Of a DNA stretch of 64,000 nt, positions 24,206-33,394 are shown piece by piece. Each line of letters begins with the position of its first letter. The first letter of the stretch is position 1. A program made the translations under genes and the position numbers. Below the pieces are notes generated by a model, which was given only the letters and a program-made list of their open reading frames with translations, ran no database searches and was not told the origin of the DNA. This DNA is from Streptomyces sp. Tu6071 (GTDB taxonomy: Bacteria; Actinomycetota; Actinomycetes; Streptomycetales; Streptomycetaceae): the NCBI RefSeq assembly GCF_000213055.1, contig NZ_CM001165.1, positions 744,001-808,000 on the forward strand, in the 5' to 3' direction.

Positions 24206-25134
24206 GCACCCGGACAGCCCCTCCCGAAGCGCCCGCCCCGGTCACCGGACGCCCCCCGCGCGCCCGCCCTCCACGCCGGGCGCGACGCACCGGCCCGGCG
24301 GGCGGCCGCACCTCGAAGACCGTGGTCAACGCGATTCTCGCCGTGGTGGCCGTGTACACCCTCATGCCGCTGACCTGGCTGATCATCGCCGCCACGAAGA
24401 ACTACCGCGACCTGTTCGCCACCAACCCGTTCAGCCTGGGCTCCTTCCACCTCTTCTCGAACCTCGGGGCGCTGTTCGACTACGACGACGGGGTGTTCGG
24501 CCGCTGGCTGCTCAACAGCCTCCTGTACACCCTGGCCGGCTCGATCCTGTCCACCCTCATCTCGGTGGCCTGCGGCTACGCCTTCGACAAGTACGCCTTC
24601 CGCGGCAAGGAGAAGCTGTTCGGCGTCGTCCTCGTCGGCGTCCTCATCCCCTCGACCGTCGTCCAGCTGCCGCTCTACCTCATGGCCTCCGGGCTCGGAC
24701 TCGTCAACACCTACTGGGCGGTCCTGATACCGAGCCTCGTCAACCCGTTCAGCGTCTACCTCGCCCGTGTCTTCTCCGAGGGCTACGTACCGGACGAGGT
24801 CCTGGAGGCGGCGCGCGTCGACGGCGCGGGGGAGCTGCGCACCTTCACCAAGGTGTCCCTGCCGATGCTGGCACCCGGCTTCGTGACCATCTTCCTTTTC
24901 TCGTTCACCGCGAACTGGAACAACTTCTACGGCGCTCTGATGATGCTCAACGACGACCGCCTGTACCCCGTCAACCTGGGCCTCTACATGTGGAACCAGA
25001 ACGTCTACCAGCAGCCCCAGCTCTACCCGCTGGTCATCATCGGCTCGCTCGTGGCCGTCGTCCCGCTCATCGTCGCCTTTCTCTGCCTCCAGCGCTTCTG
25101 GCGCTCGGGTCTGACCGCAGGAGCCGTCAAGTGA
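24202..25134 (+). CDS. Carbohydrate ABC transporter permease, MalG/UgpE-like
   Basis: 310 aa, six membrane helices after a Pro/Arg-rich N-terminus. The EAA loop is LEAARVDGAGELRTFTKVSLP. The start is coupled to the MalF-like gene (ATGA), and its stop overlaps the next gene (GTGA), so four consecutive genes are translated as one block. Confidence 0.92.
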   Translation: MSTRTAPPEAPAPVTGRPPRARPPRRARRTGPAGGRTSKTVVNAILAVVAVYTLMPLTWLIIAATKNYRDLFATNPFSLGSFHLFSNLGALFDYDDGVFGRWLLNSLLYTLAGSILSTLISVACGYAFDKYAFRGKEKLFGVVLVGVLIPSTVVQLPLYLMASGLGLVNTYWAVLIPSLVNPFSVYLARVFSEGYVPDEVLEAARVDGAGELRTFTKVSLPMLAPGFVTIFLFSFTANWNNFYGALMMLNDDRLYPVNLGLYMWNQNVYQQPQLYPLVIIGSLVAVVPLIVAFLCLQRFWRSGLTAGAVK

Positions 25135-26162
25135 CCCCCCACGCTCCACGACACCGGCCGCGTACGGTCCTGGCGATGAGCGCCGAGACCCGCGACGCGA
25201 TCCTGTCCCCCGCCTCACTGGTCCGCCTGGAGGAGCTGACCACGCTCGAACCCGGCCTGCTCGTCACCGACTTCACCCCGGGCAGCTCGGGCGCCGTCGA
25301 GGCGCTGCGACAGGCGGAGGTCCTGTTCACCGGCTGGGGCTGCCCCGCCCTGGACGCCTCGGCCCTGGAGTTCCTGCCGCGGCTGCGCGCCGTGGTGCAC
25401 GCGGCGGGCTCGGTGAAACACCACATCACCCGGGACGTGTGGGACCGCGGCATCGCGGTGAGCACCGCCGCAGCGGCCAATGCCCTGCCCGTGGCCGAGT
25501 ACACGGTCGCCGCCGTCCTTCTCGCCAACAAGCGCGTCCTGGACGGAGCCCGCGCCTACCGCGAGGCCCGCTCCCGGGTGAACCTGCTGGAACGCTTCCC
25601 CGATGTCGGCAACTACCGCCGGACAGTCGGCCTCGTCGGCGCCTCCCGCATCGGGCGCCGCGTAGTGGAGCTGCTGCGCCCCTTCGACCTGCGCGTCCTG
25701 GTGCACGACCCCTATCTGACCCCGGACGAGGCGGACACCCTCGGTGTGAGCGCCGTCGACCTGGACACCTTGCTGCGGCTCAGCGACGTCGTCTCCGTGC
25801 ACGCGCCCGAACTCCCCGAGACCCGCCACCTGTTCGACGCGGGACGGCTCGCCTCGATGCGAGACGGCGCCACCTTCGTCAACACCGCGCGCGGCTCGCT
25901 CGTCGACACCGACGCGCTCGTCAAGGAACTGGCCTCCGGACGGCTCCACGCGGTCCTCGACCACACGGAGCCGGAGATCCTGCCCGCCGACTCGCCGCTC
26001 TACGACCTGCCGAACGTCCTGCTCACCCCGCACCTCGCCGGCTCCCTCGGGGGCGAGCTGCACCGGCTCGCCGACGCCGCCGTCGACGAGGTCGGACGGT
26101 ACGCGCGGGGGCTGCCCTTCGCGCACCGCGTCGACCCGGACACCCTCCACCGCTCCGCCTGA
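25131..26162 (+). CDS. D-2-hydroxyacid dehydrogenase family protein
   Basis: 343 aa. The NAD-binding domain begins at TVGLVGASRIGRRVVELL. Catalytic residues of the family are visible: Arg in NTARGSLVD, Glu in HTEPEI and His in TPHLAG. The GTG at 25131 overlaps the permease stop and has AGGAG 8 bases ahead; an ATG at 25176 is the alternative. In this locus it may reduce or oxidise a 2-keto sugar acid derived from the unsaturated uronic acid made by the lyase (inference). Confidence 0.88.
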   Translation: MTPHAPRHRPRTVLAMSAETRDAILSPASLVRLEELTTLEPGLLVTDFTPGSSGAVEALRQAEVLFTGWGCPALDASALEFLPRLRAVVHAAGSVKHHITRDVWDRGIAVSTAAAANALPVAEYTVAAVLLANKRVLDGARAYREARSRVNLLERFPDVGNYRRTVGLVGASRIGRRVVELLRPFDLRVLVHDPYLTPDEADTLGVSAVDLDTLLRLSDVVSVHAPELPETRHLFDAGRLASMRDGATFVNTARGSLVDTDALVKELASGRLHAVLDHTEPEILPADSPLYDLPNVLLTPHLAGSLGGELHRLADAAVDEVGRYARGLPFAHRVDPDTLHRSA

Positions 26163-26194
26163 CCGCCCCTCCTCGTCCCTCTCAGGAGACCACC

Positions 26195-27691
26195 ATGTCC
26201 CGCGCCCGCCACGTCCTCGTCGTCGGCATCGACGGGGTCCGCCTCGACACCCTGACCCGGGCGGGCACACCGCACCTCGACAAGGTGGCCCGCGCCGGGT
26301 TCCTGACGCCGGTCACGGTGGCGGACGACACCCCCACCATGTCCGGGCCGTGCTGGGCGACCGTCGTGACCGGCGTACGCATCGCCAAGCACGCGGTGTG
26401 GAGCAACGACTTCAGCGGCCACCGCCTCGGCGTCTTCCCCGATTTCACGACCCGCCTCGCCCGGCAGGACGGGCTGCGCACCTACGTCGCCGCCGCCTGG
26501 GAACCCCTGGTCACCCTCGCCGACGGCGGCCCGATGTTCCGCCACCCCTCCCGGCTCAGCCACCACGCGCCCGCCGCCGACACGCCGGCCGACTGGGAGG
26601 ACGCCGACGAGGCGATCGTGCGCGACGCGGTCCAGGTGCTCACGCACGAGGACCCGACGGCCTCCTTCGTCTACCTCGGCGCGCCCGACGAGACGGCTCA
26701 CCACCTGGGCTGCGGCGACGCCTACCGGCGCTCCGTCGAGGCGGCCGACCGGCGCCTGGGCCGTCTCCTCGCCGCGCTGCGCGCCCGGCCCGCGTACGAC
26801 CAGGAGGCGTGGACCGTCCTCGTCGTCACCGACCACGGGCACCGCGACGAGGGCGGCCACGGCGGCTACGGCACACAGGAGCGCACCGCGTGGCTGGCCG
26901 CGGCGGGCCCGGACCTCACGGCGGGCGCCCGGCCGACCCGCCCGGTGCGGCACGAGGACGTGGCCGCTCAGGTGTACGCGGCCCTCGGCCGTACCCCCGA
27001 CTCGCACTGGACGCTCGACGGCGCCGTCGTGCCGACGCTGCCGCGGGCGGTCCTGCTCGACATGGATGGCACCCTCGTGGACACGGAGCCCCTCTGGCTC
27101 GGTGCCGCCCGTGACGTGGCCGCCGCCCGTGGCCACACCCTGACCGACGACGAGGGCGCCCAGGTCCTCGGCCGCACCTCGGCCGACACCGCCGCCTACC
27201 TCGCGCGGCTGTGCGCCGCACCGGACGCCGCACCGGACGATCCGGCCACGCTGGAGTCCGCACTGGAACAGCTCTTCCTGACAGCGGTGGAGACGCGGGC
27301 CCACGTGCTGCCGGGCGTCCGGGACCTGCTCGACACACTGACCGCCCTCGACGTTCCGGCCGCGCTCGTCTCCGCCTCCTCCCGGCCCGTCGTGGACACC
27401 GTCCTCAAAACTCTCGGCGGCGTTCCGTTCCGCACCACCGTCGCCGCCGGTGAGACCGTCCGCTCGAAGCCCTGGCCCGACCCCTACGCGGAGGCGGCCT
27501 CCCGGCTGGGTGTCCCGCCCGAGGCGTGTCTGGTCGTCGAGGACAGCCCCACGGGTGTGGCCGCGGCCGAGGCGGCGGGCTGCCGGGTGGCGCTCGCACC
27601 GTCCCCGGCCTCGCCGGCCGCGGCCCCGGGCCGCCGCCTCCTGACCGCCCTCGCGGACCTGACGGCCGACTGGCGGCCCGCGAGAACCTGA
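26195..27691 (+). CDS. Fusion of alkaline-phosphatase/nucleotide-pyrophosphatase domain with HAD hydrolase
   Basis: 498 aa. Residues 1-280 form an alkaline-phosphatase-superfamily phosphodiesterase domain: GIDGVRLDTL near the start, the nucleophile region DDTPTMSGPCW, and metal ligands in DHGHRDEGGHGG. Residues 283-498 form a complete HAD hydrolase: LLDMDGTLVDTE with the nucleophile Asp near 289, motif II region ALVSASSRPVV, Lys in RSKPWPDPY and VVEDSPTG. AGGAG precedes ATG 26195. Both halves keep their catalytic residues, so the protein could act in two successive phosphate-removing steps. I know no described enzyme of this layout. Confidence 0.85.
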   Translation: MSRARHVLVVGIDGVRLDTLTRAGTPHLDKVARAGFLTPVTVADDTPTMSGPCWATVVTGVRIAKHAVWSNDFSGHRLGVFPDFTTRLARQDGLRTYVAAAWEPLVTLADGGPMFRHPSRLSHHAPAADTPADWEDADEAIVRDAVQVLTHEDPTASFVYLGAPDETAHHLGCGDAYRRSVEAADRRLGRLLAALRARPAYDQEAWTVLVVTDHGHRDEGGHGGYGTQERTAWLAAAGPDLTAGARPTRPVRHEDVAAQVYAALGRTPDSHWTLDGAVVPTLPRAVLLDMDGTLVDTEPLWLGAARDVAAARGHTLTDDEGAQVLGRTSADTAAYLARLCAAPDAAPDDPATLESALEQLFLTAVETRAHVLPGVRDLLDTLTALDVPAALVSASSRPVVDTVLKTLGGVPFRTTVAAGETVRSKPWPDPYAEAASRLGVPPEACLVVEDSPTGVAAAEAAGCRVALAPSPASPAAAPGRRLLTALADLTADWRPART

Positions 27692-27818
27692 CCCGGGGGC
27701 GCGCCCGCGCTGTATGACCGGACCTCCCCTCGTCCGTTCGCGTCCCCCACCCGCACACCTCCCGCTTCCGCACCCCGACCTCCCCCTCCCGTTTCCGACA
27801 CCCGCACGGAGAGCCCCC

Positions 27819-29585
27819 ATGTTCCAGGTGTCCCCCGAAGGCTTCAGCCTCGACGGGCGTCCCCTGCGCCTGCTGTCCGGCGCTCTGCACTACTTCCGGG
27901 TGCTGCCCGAGCAATGGCCGCACCGGCTGCGGATGCTGCGCGCCCTCGGCCTGAACACTGTGGAGACCTACGTCCCGTGGAACTTCCACGAACCGCGCCC
28001 GGGCCACCACGACTTCACCGGCCAGGCCGACCTGGACGCGTTCCTGCACGCCACCCGCGACGCCGGGCTGCACGCGATCGTGCGCCCCTCGCCGTACATC
28101 TGCGCCGAGTGGGAGAACGGCGGTCTGCCCTGGTGGCTGCTCGCCGACCCCGAAGTGCGCGCGCTGCGCTGCCAGGACCCCGCCTATCTGGCCCACGTCG
28201 ACCGCTGGTACGACGCGCTCATCCCCCGCCTCGCCGCCCACCAGGTGACCCGGGGCGGCAACGTGGTGATGATGCAGGTCGAGAACGAGTACGGCTCCTA
28301 CGGAACCGACACCGGCTACCTGGAACACCTCGCCGACGGACTGCGGCGCCGGGGCATCGACGTCCCGCTGTTCACTTCCGACGGCCCCGACGACTTCTTC
28401 CTGACCGGCGGCACGCTCCCCGGCCACCTGGCCACCGTCAACTTCGGCAGCCGGCCCGCCCAGGCATTCGCCGGTCTGAAGCGGCTGCGCCCCCACGACC
28501 CGCCGATGTGCGCCGAGTTCTGGTGCGGCTGGTTCGACCACTGGGGCGCCCCCCGCACGGTGCGCGACGCCGCGGAGGCCACCGAGGAGCTGGCGGCCAC
28601 CCTCGGCGCGGGCGGCTCGGTGAACGTCTACATGGCACACGGCGGGACCAACTTCTCCACCTGGGCCGGGGCGAACACCGAGGACCCCGCCACCGGCGCG
28701 GGCTACCTGCCCACGGTGACGTCCTACGACTACGACGCGCCGATCGACGAACGGGGCGCCGTCACCGCGAAGTTCGAGAGCTTTCGCGCTGTACTGGCCA
28801 CGTACGCCGAGGGCCCCCTGCCTGAACCGCCCGCCCCCGCGCCCCTGCTGCCTCCCCAACGAATCGCGCTGCACGAGTCCGTGCGGCTCTTCGACGTACT
28901 CGACGATCTGGCGGGCGAGGAGACGCGGGCCCCGCAGCCGCCCTCCTTCGAGGAACTGGGCATCGCCCACGGGCTCGTGCTGTACTCCGCCGGCATCCCC
29001 GGTCCGCGCGGCCCCCACACGCTGTCCGTGCACGGACTCGCCGACCGCGCCCACGTCTTCGTCGACGGAGGGGAGGCGGGCGTACTGGAACGGGACGCCA
29101 CCGAGTCGCTGCCCGGCCTCGCCGTCCCGGGACCGCGGGCACACCTGGAACTGCTCGTCGAGTCCATGGGCCGGGTGAACTACGGAAGCGGCCCCGCCGA
29201 CCGCAAGGGCGTCCGCCGGGTGCTGCACACCCAGCAGATCCTGCACGACTGGACCGCCCGCCCCGTCCCCCTGGGCCACGGCACACCCGACGGCCTGCCC
29301 TGGCGCGACACGGCGGATCCCGGCCCCGGCCCCACCTTCCATCGCGGCTTCCTCGACGTCACCGAACCGGCGGACAGCCATGTGGCGCTGCCGGGACTGC
29401 GCAAGGGCTACCTGTGGATCAACGGCTTCTGCCTGGGCCGCTACTGGCCGGACCGCGGCCCCCAGCGCACGCTGTACCTGCCGTGGCCTCTGCTGCGCCC
29501 GGGCCGCAACGAGATCGTGGTCCTGGAGCTGGACGGCGCCGACGACCCGGCGGCAGAGCTGTGCACCACGGCGCGCCTCGGCTGA
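27819..29585 (+). CDS. Beta-galactosidase, glycoside hydrolase family 35
   Basis: 588 aa. The (beta/alpha)8 barrel has LSGALHYFRVLPEQW, the acid/base Glu157 in VENEYGSYG and the nucleophile Glu233 in CAEFWCGW. C-terminal jelly-roll domains end with LWINGFCLGRYW. ATG 27819 follows GGAGAG; the upstream in-frame extension is Pro-rich and unlikely. There is no signal peptide, so it acts in the cytoplasm on imported oligosaccharides with terminal beta-galactose. It is the last gene of the PL8/ABC locus. Confidence 0.93.
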   Translation: MFQVSPEGFSLDGRPLRLLSGALHYFRVLPEQWPHRLRMLRALGLNTVETYVPWNFHEPRPGHHDFTGQADLDAFLHATRDAGLHAIVRPSPYICAEWENGGLPWWLLADPEVRALRCQDPAYLAHVDRWYDALIPRLAAHQVTRGGNVVMMQVENEYGSYGTDTGYLEHLADGLRRRGIDVPLFTSDGPDDFFLTGGTLPGHLATVNFGSRPAQAFAGLKRLRPHDPPMCAEFWCGWFDHWGAPRTVRDAAEATEELAATLGAGGSVNVYMAHGGTNFSTWAGANTEDPATGAGYLPTVTSYDYDAPIDERGAVTAKFESFRAVLATYAEGPLPEPPAPAPLLPPQRIALHESVRLFDVLDDLAGEETRAPQPPSFEELGIAHGLVLYSAGIPGPRGPHTLSVHGLADRAHVFVDGGEAGVLERDATESLPGLAVPGPRAHLELLVESMGRVNYGSGPADRKGVRRVLHTQQILHDWTARPVPLGHGTPDGLPWRDTADPGPGPTFHRGFLDVTEPADSHVALPGLRKGYLWINGFCLGRYWPDRGPQRTLYLPWPLLRPGRNEIVVLELDGADDPAAELCTTARLG

Positions 29586-29884
29586 AGGCGGGGCGCCCGC
29601 CGAACCGGCCCGCCGGTTCAAGCAGGCCCCGGGGCGGTTCACATGCTCGCGTCGCTCATCCTCCGCGTGTCCCCGTTCCTGCCCCTGTCCCGCCCAGCCG
29701 CCCTGATGACCTGCCTCCACCGCACAGCCGGACGGGGCAGCCGGGGTGGCCGGGCGCGGGATCGTGGGAGCATGCGGCGAGGACGGCCTCGTGTTCGTGG
29801 GCGTTATCCACACCCCCTCCCCCACCCCATCGCCATGATCCGCTGGAACACCGGTCGAGCGGGCCCTGGTCCCCGGAAACGCCT

Positions 29885-29920
29885 CAGGGCCGGTACCGGA
29901 GAATTCCGGTACCGGCCCTG
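29885..29920 (-). terminator. Perfect hairpin next to tRNA-Pro
   Basis: 16-bp perfect inverted repeat 29885-29900 / 29905-29920 with a GAAT loop. It lies 20 bases beyond the 3' end of the minus-strand tRNA gene and about 300 bases after the GH35 stop, so it can serve both strands. The bases 29586-29884 hold nothing else I can support. Confidence 0.85.
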
Positions 29921-29939
29921 AAAAGCCGACTTCGTACAG

Positions 29940-30013
<74 letters not shown>

Positions 30014-30122
30014 ATGCGCGAGTGACCTGGGCTTTCGGGTGGAAGGCCCGGGGCCGGACGCGCACGGAAAGCTTACCGCATTCCGGGGTGTGGTCGTGCC
30101 GTGTTTCCGGGGGCGGCGGACG

Positions 30123-30153
30123 TTGACCTCAAGTCTGGTTGAGGTTTTATCGT
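30123..30153 (+). promoter_or_regulatory. MerR/SoxR-type promoter with operator between -35 and -10
   Basis: TTGACC (30123-30128) and TATCGT (30148-30153) are separated by 19 bases, the long spacer typical of MerR-family promoters. The spacer region carries the inverted repeat ACCTCAA-N6-TTGAGGT (30126-30145), close to the known SoxR box CCTCAAGTTAACTTGAGG. The predicted start lies at or next to the ATG at 30161, so the transcript would be leaderless. No MerR gene is seen nearby. Confidence 0.7.
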
Positions 30154-30160
30154 CGTCCGC

Positions 30161-30868
30161 ATGACGATCTTCACGCCGGCTCGGGCCGGATCCGAGGGGT
30201 ACGCGGAATTGCCGGGACTCATGTCGCGGCTGACCGGCGACGAGAAGCACGGGCCCGCGGCGACCTCGACGCTCGACGCGCTGTGGGTGCTCTACGACCG
30301 GGTGCTGCGGATCACGCCGGAGACGGTGGACGAGCCGGGGCGGGACCGGTTCCTGCTGTCCAAGGGGCACGGGCCCATGGCGTACTACGCCGTGCTCGCC
30401 GCGAAGGGCTTCGTGCCCGTCGAGTGGCTCGACGACTTCGGCGGCTTCGACTCGCCGCTCGGCTTCCACCCCGACCGCACGCTCGTGCCCGGGGCCGAGA
30501 TCGGCAGCGGTTCCCTCGGGCACGGGCTGCCGCTCGGGGTCGGGGTCGCGCTCGGGCTCAAGGCGCGCGGGCTGGACGACGCGGCCGTGTGGGTGCTCGT
30601 CGGCGACGCCGAACTCGACGAGGGCTCGAACGAGGAGGCCGTCGCCTTCGCGGGCGCCTCCGGACTCGACCGGCTGCACACCGTCGTGATCGACAACTCC
30701 TCGGCCCGCTGGGGCCGGCCCGGCGCCCTCTCCGCACGGTTCGCCGCGGGCGGCTGGGCGGTCGAGGACGTCGACGGCCGCGACCACGAGGCGCTGTACG
30801 CGGCGTTCACCACCCCGCACGCGGGCCGCCCCCTCGCCGTCGTCGCCCACGTCGAAGCCAAGAACTGA
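30161..30868 (+). CDS. Transketolase, N-terminal (thiamine diphosphate-binding) subunit
   Basis: 235 aa. The TPP/Mg motif is GDAELDEGSNEEA, and FLLSKGHGPMAYYAV and GSGSLGHGLPLGVG are typical of transketolase N-terminal halves. It is shorter than the usual 270 aa. With the next gene it forms a split, two-subunit transketolase that transfers two-carbon units between sugar phosphates, or a related enzyme. There is no ribosome site; the upstream promoter suggests a leaderless mRNA. Confidence 0.88.
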   Translation: MTIFTPARAGSEGYAELPGLMSRLTGDEKHGPAATSTLDALWVLYDRVLRITPETVDEPGRDRFLLSKGHGPMAYYAVLAAKGFVPVEWLDDFGGFDSPLGFHPDRTLVPGAEIGSGSLGHGLPLGVGVALGLKARGLDDAAVWVLVGDAELDEGSNEEAVAFAGASGLDRLHTVVIDNSSARWGRPGALSARFAAGGWAVEDVDGRDHEALYAAFTTPHAGRPLAVVAHVEAKN

Positions 30869-30883
30869 ACGAGGAGCACCACC

Positions 30884-31789
30884 GTGGAATCCATGCGCGA
30901 CCGTTTCGGCACCACCATGACCCCCCTGCTCGGCGAGGACGAGCGCCTCGCCGTCGTCCTCGCCGTGATCAGCGGCGACCGCTTCACCGAGGCGGCGAAG
31001 CGCCACCCCGACCGGGTCATCGACCTCGGCATCCGCGAACAGCTCCTGGTGAGCGCCGGGGGCGGGCTCGCGCTCGCCGGGATGCGGCCCGTCCTGCACA
31101 CCTTCGCGAGCTTCCTCGTCGAGCGCCCCTTCGAGCAGGTCAAGCTCGACTTCGGGCACCAGGGCGTCGGCGGCGTCCTGGTCAGCTCCGGGGCCTCGTA
31201 CGACATCTCCTCCGGAGGCTTCACGCACATGTCGCCGGGCGACGTGGCCCTCCTCGACACGCTCGACGGGTGGACCGTGCACGTCCCCGGACACCCCGAC
31301 GAGGCCGAGGCGCTGCTGCGCCATGCCGTGCGCGGCGAGGACCGCGTCTACGTACGGCTCTCGGAGCAGACGAACAAGCGGGGGCGGCCCGTCGACGGGA
31401 GCGGCCCGCTCCTGCTGCGCGAAGGGCGCGCGGGTGTCGTCCTCGCGGTGGGGCCGCTGCTCGACGAGGTGCTCGCCGCGACCGAGGGCCTCGACGTCAC
31501 CGTCCTCTACGCGACGACGGTGCGGCCCTTCGACGGGGCGGCACTGCGCGCCGCCGTGGACGCCGCCGACACGGCGGACGTCGTCCTCGTCGAGCCGTAC
31601 CTCGCGGGGACCTCGACGGCGGCCGTCGCCGAAGCGCTCGTCGACAGGCCGCACCGCGTCCTGGGTCTCGGTGTCGGCCGCGCGGAGCTGCGCCGTTACG
31701 GCTCCCCGGCCGAGCACGTCGCGGCGCACGGCCTCGACGCGGCGGGGCTGCGCGGACGGATCGGGGGCTTCCTCGGTACCGGCGGCTGA
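30884..31789 (+). CDS. Transketolase, C-terminal (pyrimidine-binding) subunit
   Basis: 301 aa, starting at GTG 30884 with GAGGAG 8 bases upstream. It contains the transketolase pyrimidine-binding domain (RVIDLGIREQLLVSAGGGLAL, with the cofactor-activating Glu in IREQ) and the C-terminal domain (VTVLYATTVRPFD). It lies 15 bases after the N-terminal subunit. Dxs-like or acetoin-dehydrogenase-like roles are less likely, given the TPP-domain partner. Confidence 0.88.
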   Translation: MESMRDRFGTTMTPLLGEDERLAVVLAVISGDRFTEAAKRHPDRVIDLGIREQLLVSAGGGLALAGMRPVLHTFASFLVERPFEQVKLDFGHQGVGGVLVSSGASYDISSGGFTHMSPGDVALLDTLDGWTVHVPGHPDEAEALLRHAVRGEDRVYVRLSEQTNKRGRPVDGSGPLLLREGRAGVVLAVGPLLDEVLAATEGLDVTVLYATTVRPFDGAALRAAVDAADTADVVLVEPYLAGTSTAAVAEALVDRPHRVLGLGVGRAELRRYGSPAEHVAAHGLDAAGLRGRIGGFLGTGG

Positions 31790-31848
31790 GGCGCCTGTGG
31801 CGGCCCGTACCGAAGCCGTGCCCCTTCTCCGCCGCCGCTCGCTTCCGC

Positions 31849-33213
31849 TCAGGCCGTCGCCTGCCGCCTGGGCTCGTCCTGCGCGGGCAGCGTGCCGCCG
31901 CTCGCCGCGGGGGTGAGCCGGGGCTCGGCGCGGGGCAGGCGGCGGATGCCGGGGACGAGGAGGAGGACGGTGCCGCAGACGAGGATCACGACGCCGCCCG
32001 CGAGGAGGACCGCGTCGGTGCCGAAGAGCGAGGCCGCAGGGCCCGCGAGAGCCTGGCCGACCGGGAGCAGGGCGAGGGAGCCCGCGACGTCGTAGGCGTG
32101 GATGCGGTTGAGTACCTCGGGGCGGACCTGGGTCTGCACCGTCGTCGCCCACATCACGCCCCAGAACGCCGTGCCGACGCCCGCCACGAAGGCGCCCGCC
32201 GCCATCCCCGGGACCGGGAGGCCCGCGCCGACCGCGGCCGGGAACACGCTCACGGAGAAGAAGGCGATCGCGCCCGCGCGGAGCATCCGCAGGGGGCGCA
32301 GCCGCAGCGCGATGAGCCCGCCGAGCACCGTGCCCGCGCCGAGCGCCGTGTTGATGAGGCCGTACGCGCCCGCGCCGTGCTCGTCGACGACGCGGGTCGC
32401 GACGAGCGGGACGGTGGGGCCCCAGGCGGCGACCATGTACAGGCCCCACACCGAGATGACGCCCCACAGCCACACGCGCGAGCGGAACTCGTGCCAGCCC
32501 TCGACGAGGTCGGCGCGGAAACGGCTCGGGGCCGCCGTCTCGGCGCGCGGCGCCGCCGCGGGGAGACGCAGCGTGATCAGGCACAGCGCGCTCACGAGGT
32601 ACGTGCCCGCGTGGACGAGGAAGACGGCGCCGGGCGAGGCGAGGCCCACGAGCATCCCGGCGAAGGCGGGGCCGAGGAGGGCGGCGACGGACTCGGCGAC
32701 GCGCACGGCGCCGTTCGCCTTCTGCACGTCGGCGGCCAGTCGCGGCACGGTCGAGGCGACACCGGGCTGGAAGAGCGCCGACGCGATGCCGTTGAGGCCG
32801 CCGATGACGCAGATCTGCCACAGCTGGGCGCTGCCCGTGAAGAAGAGCAGGGCCGCGACGGACTGCGTGAGGACGCGTACCGAGTCGGCGGCCGTCATGA
32901 GCTTGCGCGTGTCGAAGCGGTCGGCGATGACGCCGCCGAAGATGACGAGCCCGGCGAAGAGTGCCACCGACGAGGCCATCGCGAGCCCGACGGCGCCCGC
33001 CCCGTACCCCTCCTGGAGGAGCCCGGCGGCGAGGGCGACGGGGAGCATCGTGTCCCCGAGCTTCGCGACGGCGCGCGCGGTGAAGAAGAGGCCGAAGTCG
33101 CGGGTCCACAGGCCGGTACGCGGCTCCTCCCGCCGCCCGGCCCTCCCCTTCCCCGCTCCCCGGCCCCCGCGCCCTCCGGTCCGCTCCCGCGTCGCTTCCC
33201 GTCCAGCCGCCAT
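31849..33213 (-). CDS. MFS transporter
   Basis: 454 aa, about 12 membrane helices after a basic Gly/Arg-rich N-terminus. FGLFFTARAVAKLGDTMLPVALA is the start of the first helix, as in MFS_3-type (enterobactin-exporter-like) and macrolide-efflux-like proteins. Convergent with the transketolase genes, with only 59 bases between the stops. Exporter of an unknown small molecule. Confidence 0.87.
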   Translation of the reverse strand: MAAGREATRERTGGRGGRGAGKGRAGRREEPRTGLWTRDFGLFFTARAVAKLGDTMLPVALAAGLLQEGYGAGAVGLAMASSVALFAGLVIFGGVIADRFDTRKLMTAADSVRVLTQSVAALLFFTGSAQLWQICVIGGLNGIASALFQPGVASTVPRLAADVQKANGAVRVAESVAALLGPAFAGMLVGLASPGAVFLVHAGTYLVSALCLITLRLPAAAPRAETAAPSRFRADLVEGWHEFRSRVWLWGVISVWGLYMVAAWGPTVPLVATRVVDEHGAGAYGLINTALGAGTVLGGLIALRLRPLRMLRAGAIAFFSVSVFPAAVGAGLPVPGMAAGAFVAGVGTAFWGVMWATTVQTQVRPEVLNRIHAYDVAGSLALLPVGQALAGPAASLFGTDAVLLAGGVVILVCGTVLLLVPGIRRLPRAEPRLTPAASGGTLPAQDEPRRQATA

Positions 33214-33394
33214 GACCGCTCGTCCCTCCGTGCCCGCGCGGCCCTGATGCCGCCGCCGGAGATCATGCCACCGCGCGCCCGAAGGCGTCGGCGCGTTCCG
33301 GGGCGTGGAGCACGGAGCGGGGGGTCGGGGCGCGGAGTGCGGGCCGGGGCACGGAGAGCGGGCCGGGGGATGCGCGCGTGCCCCGGGCGCCGGT

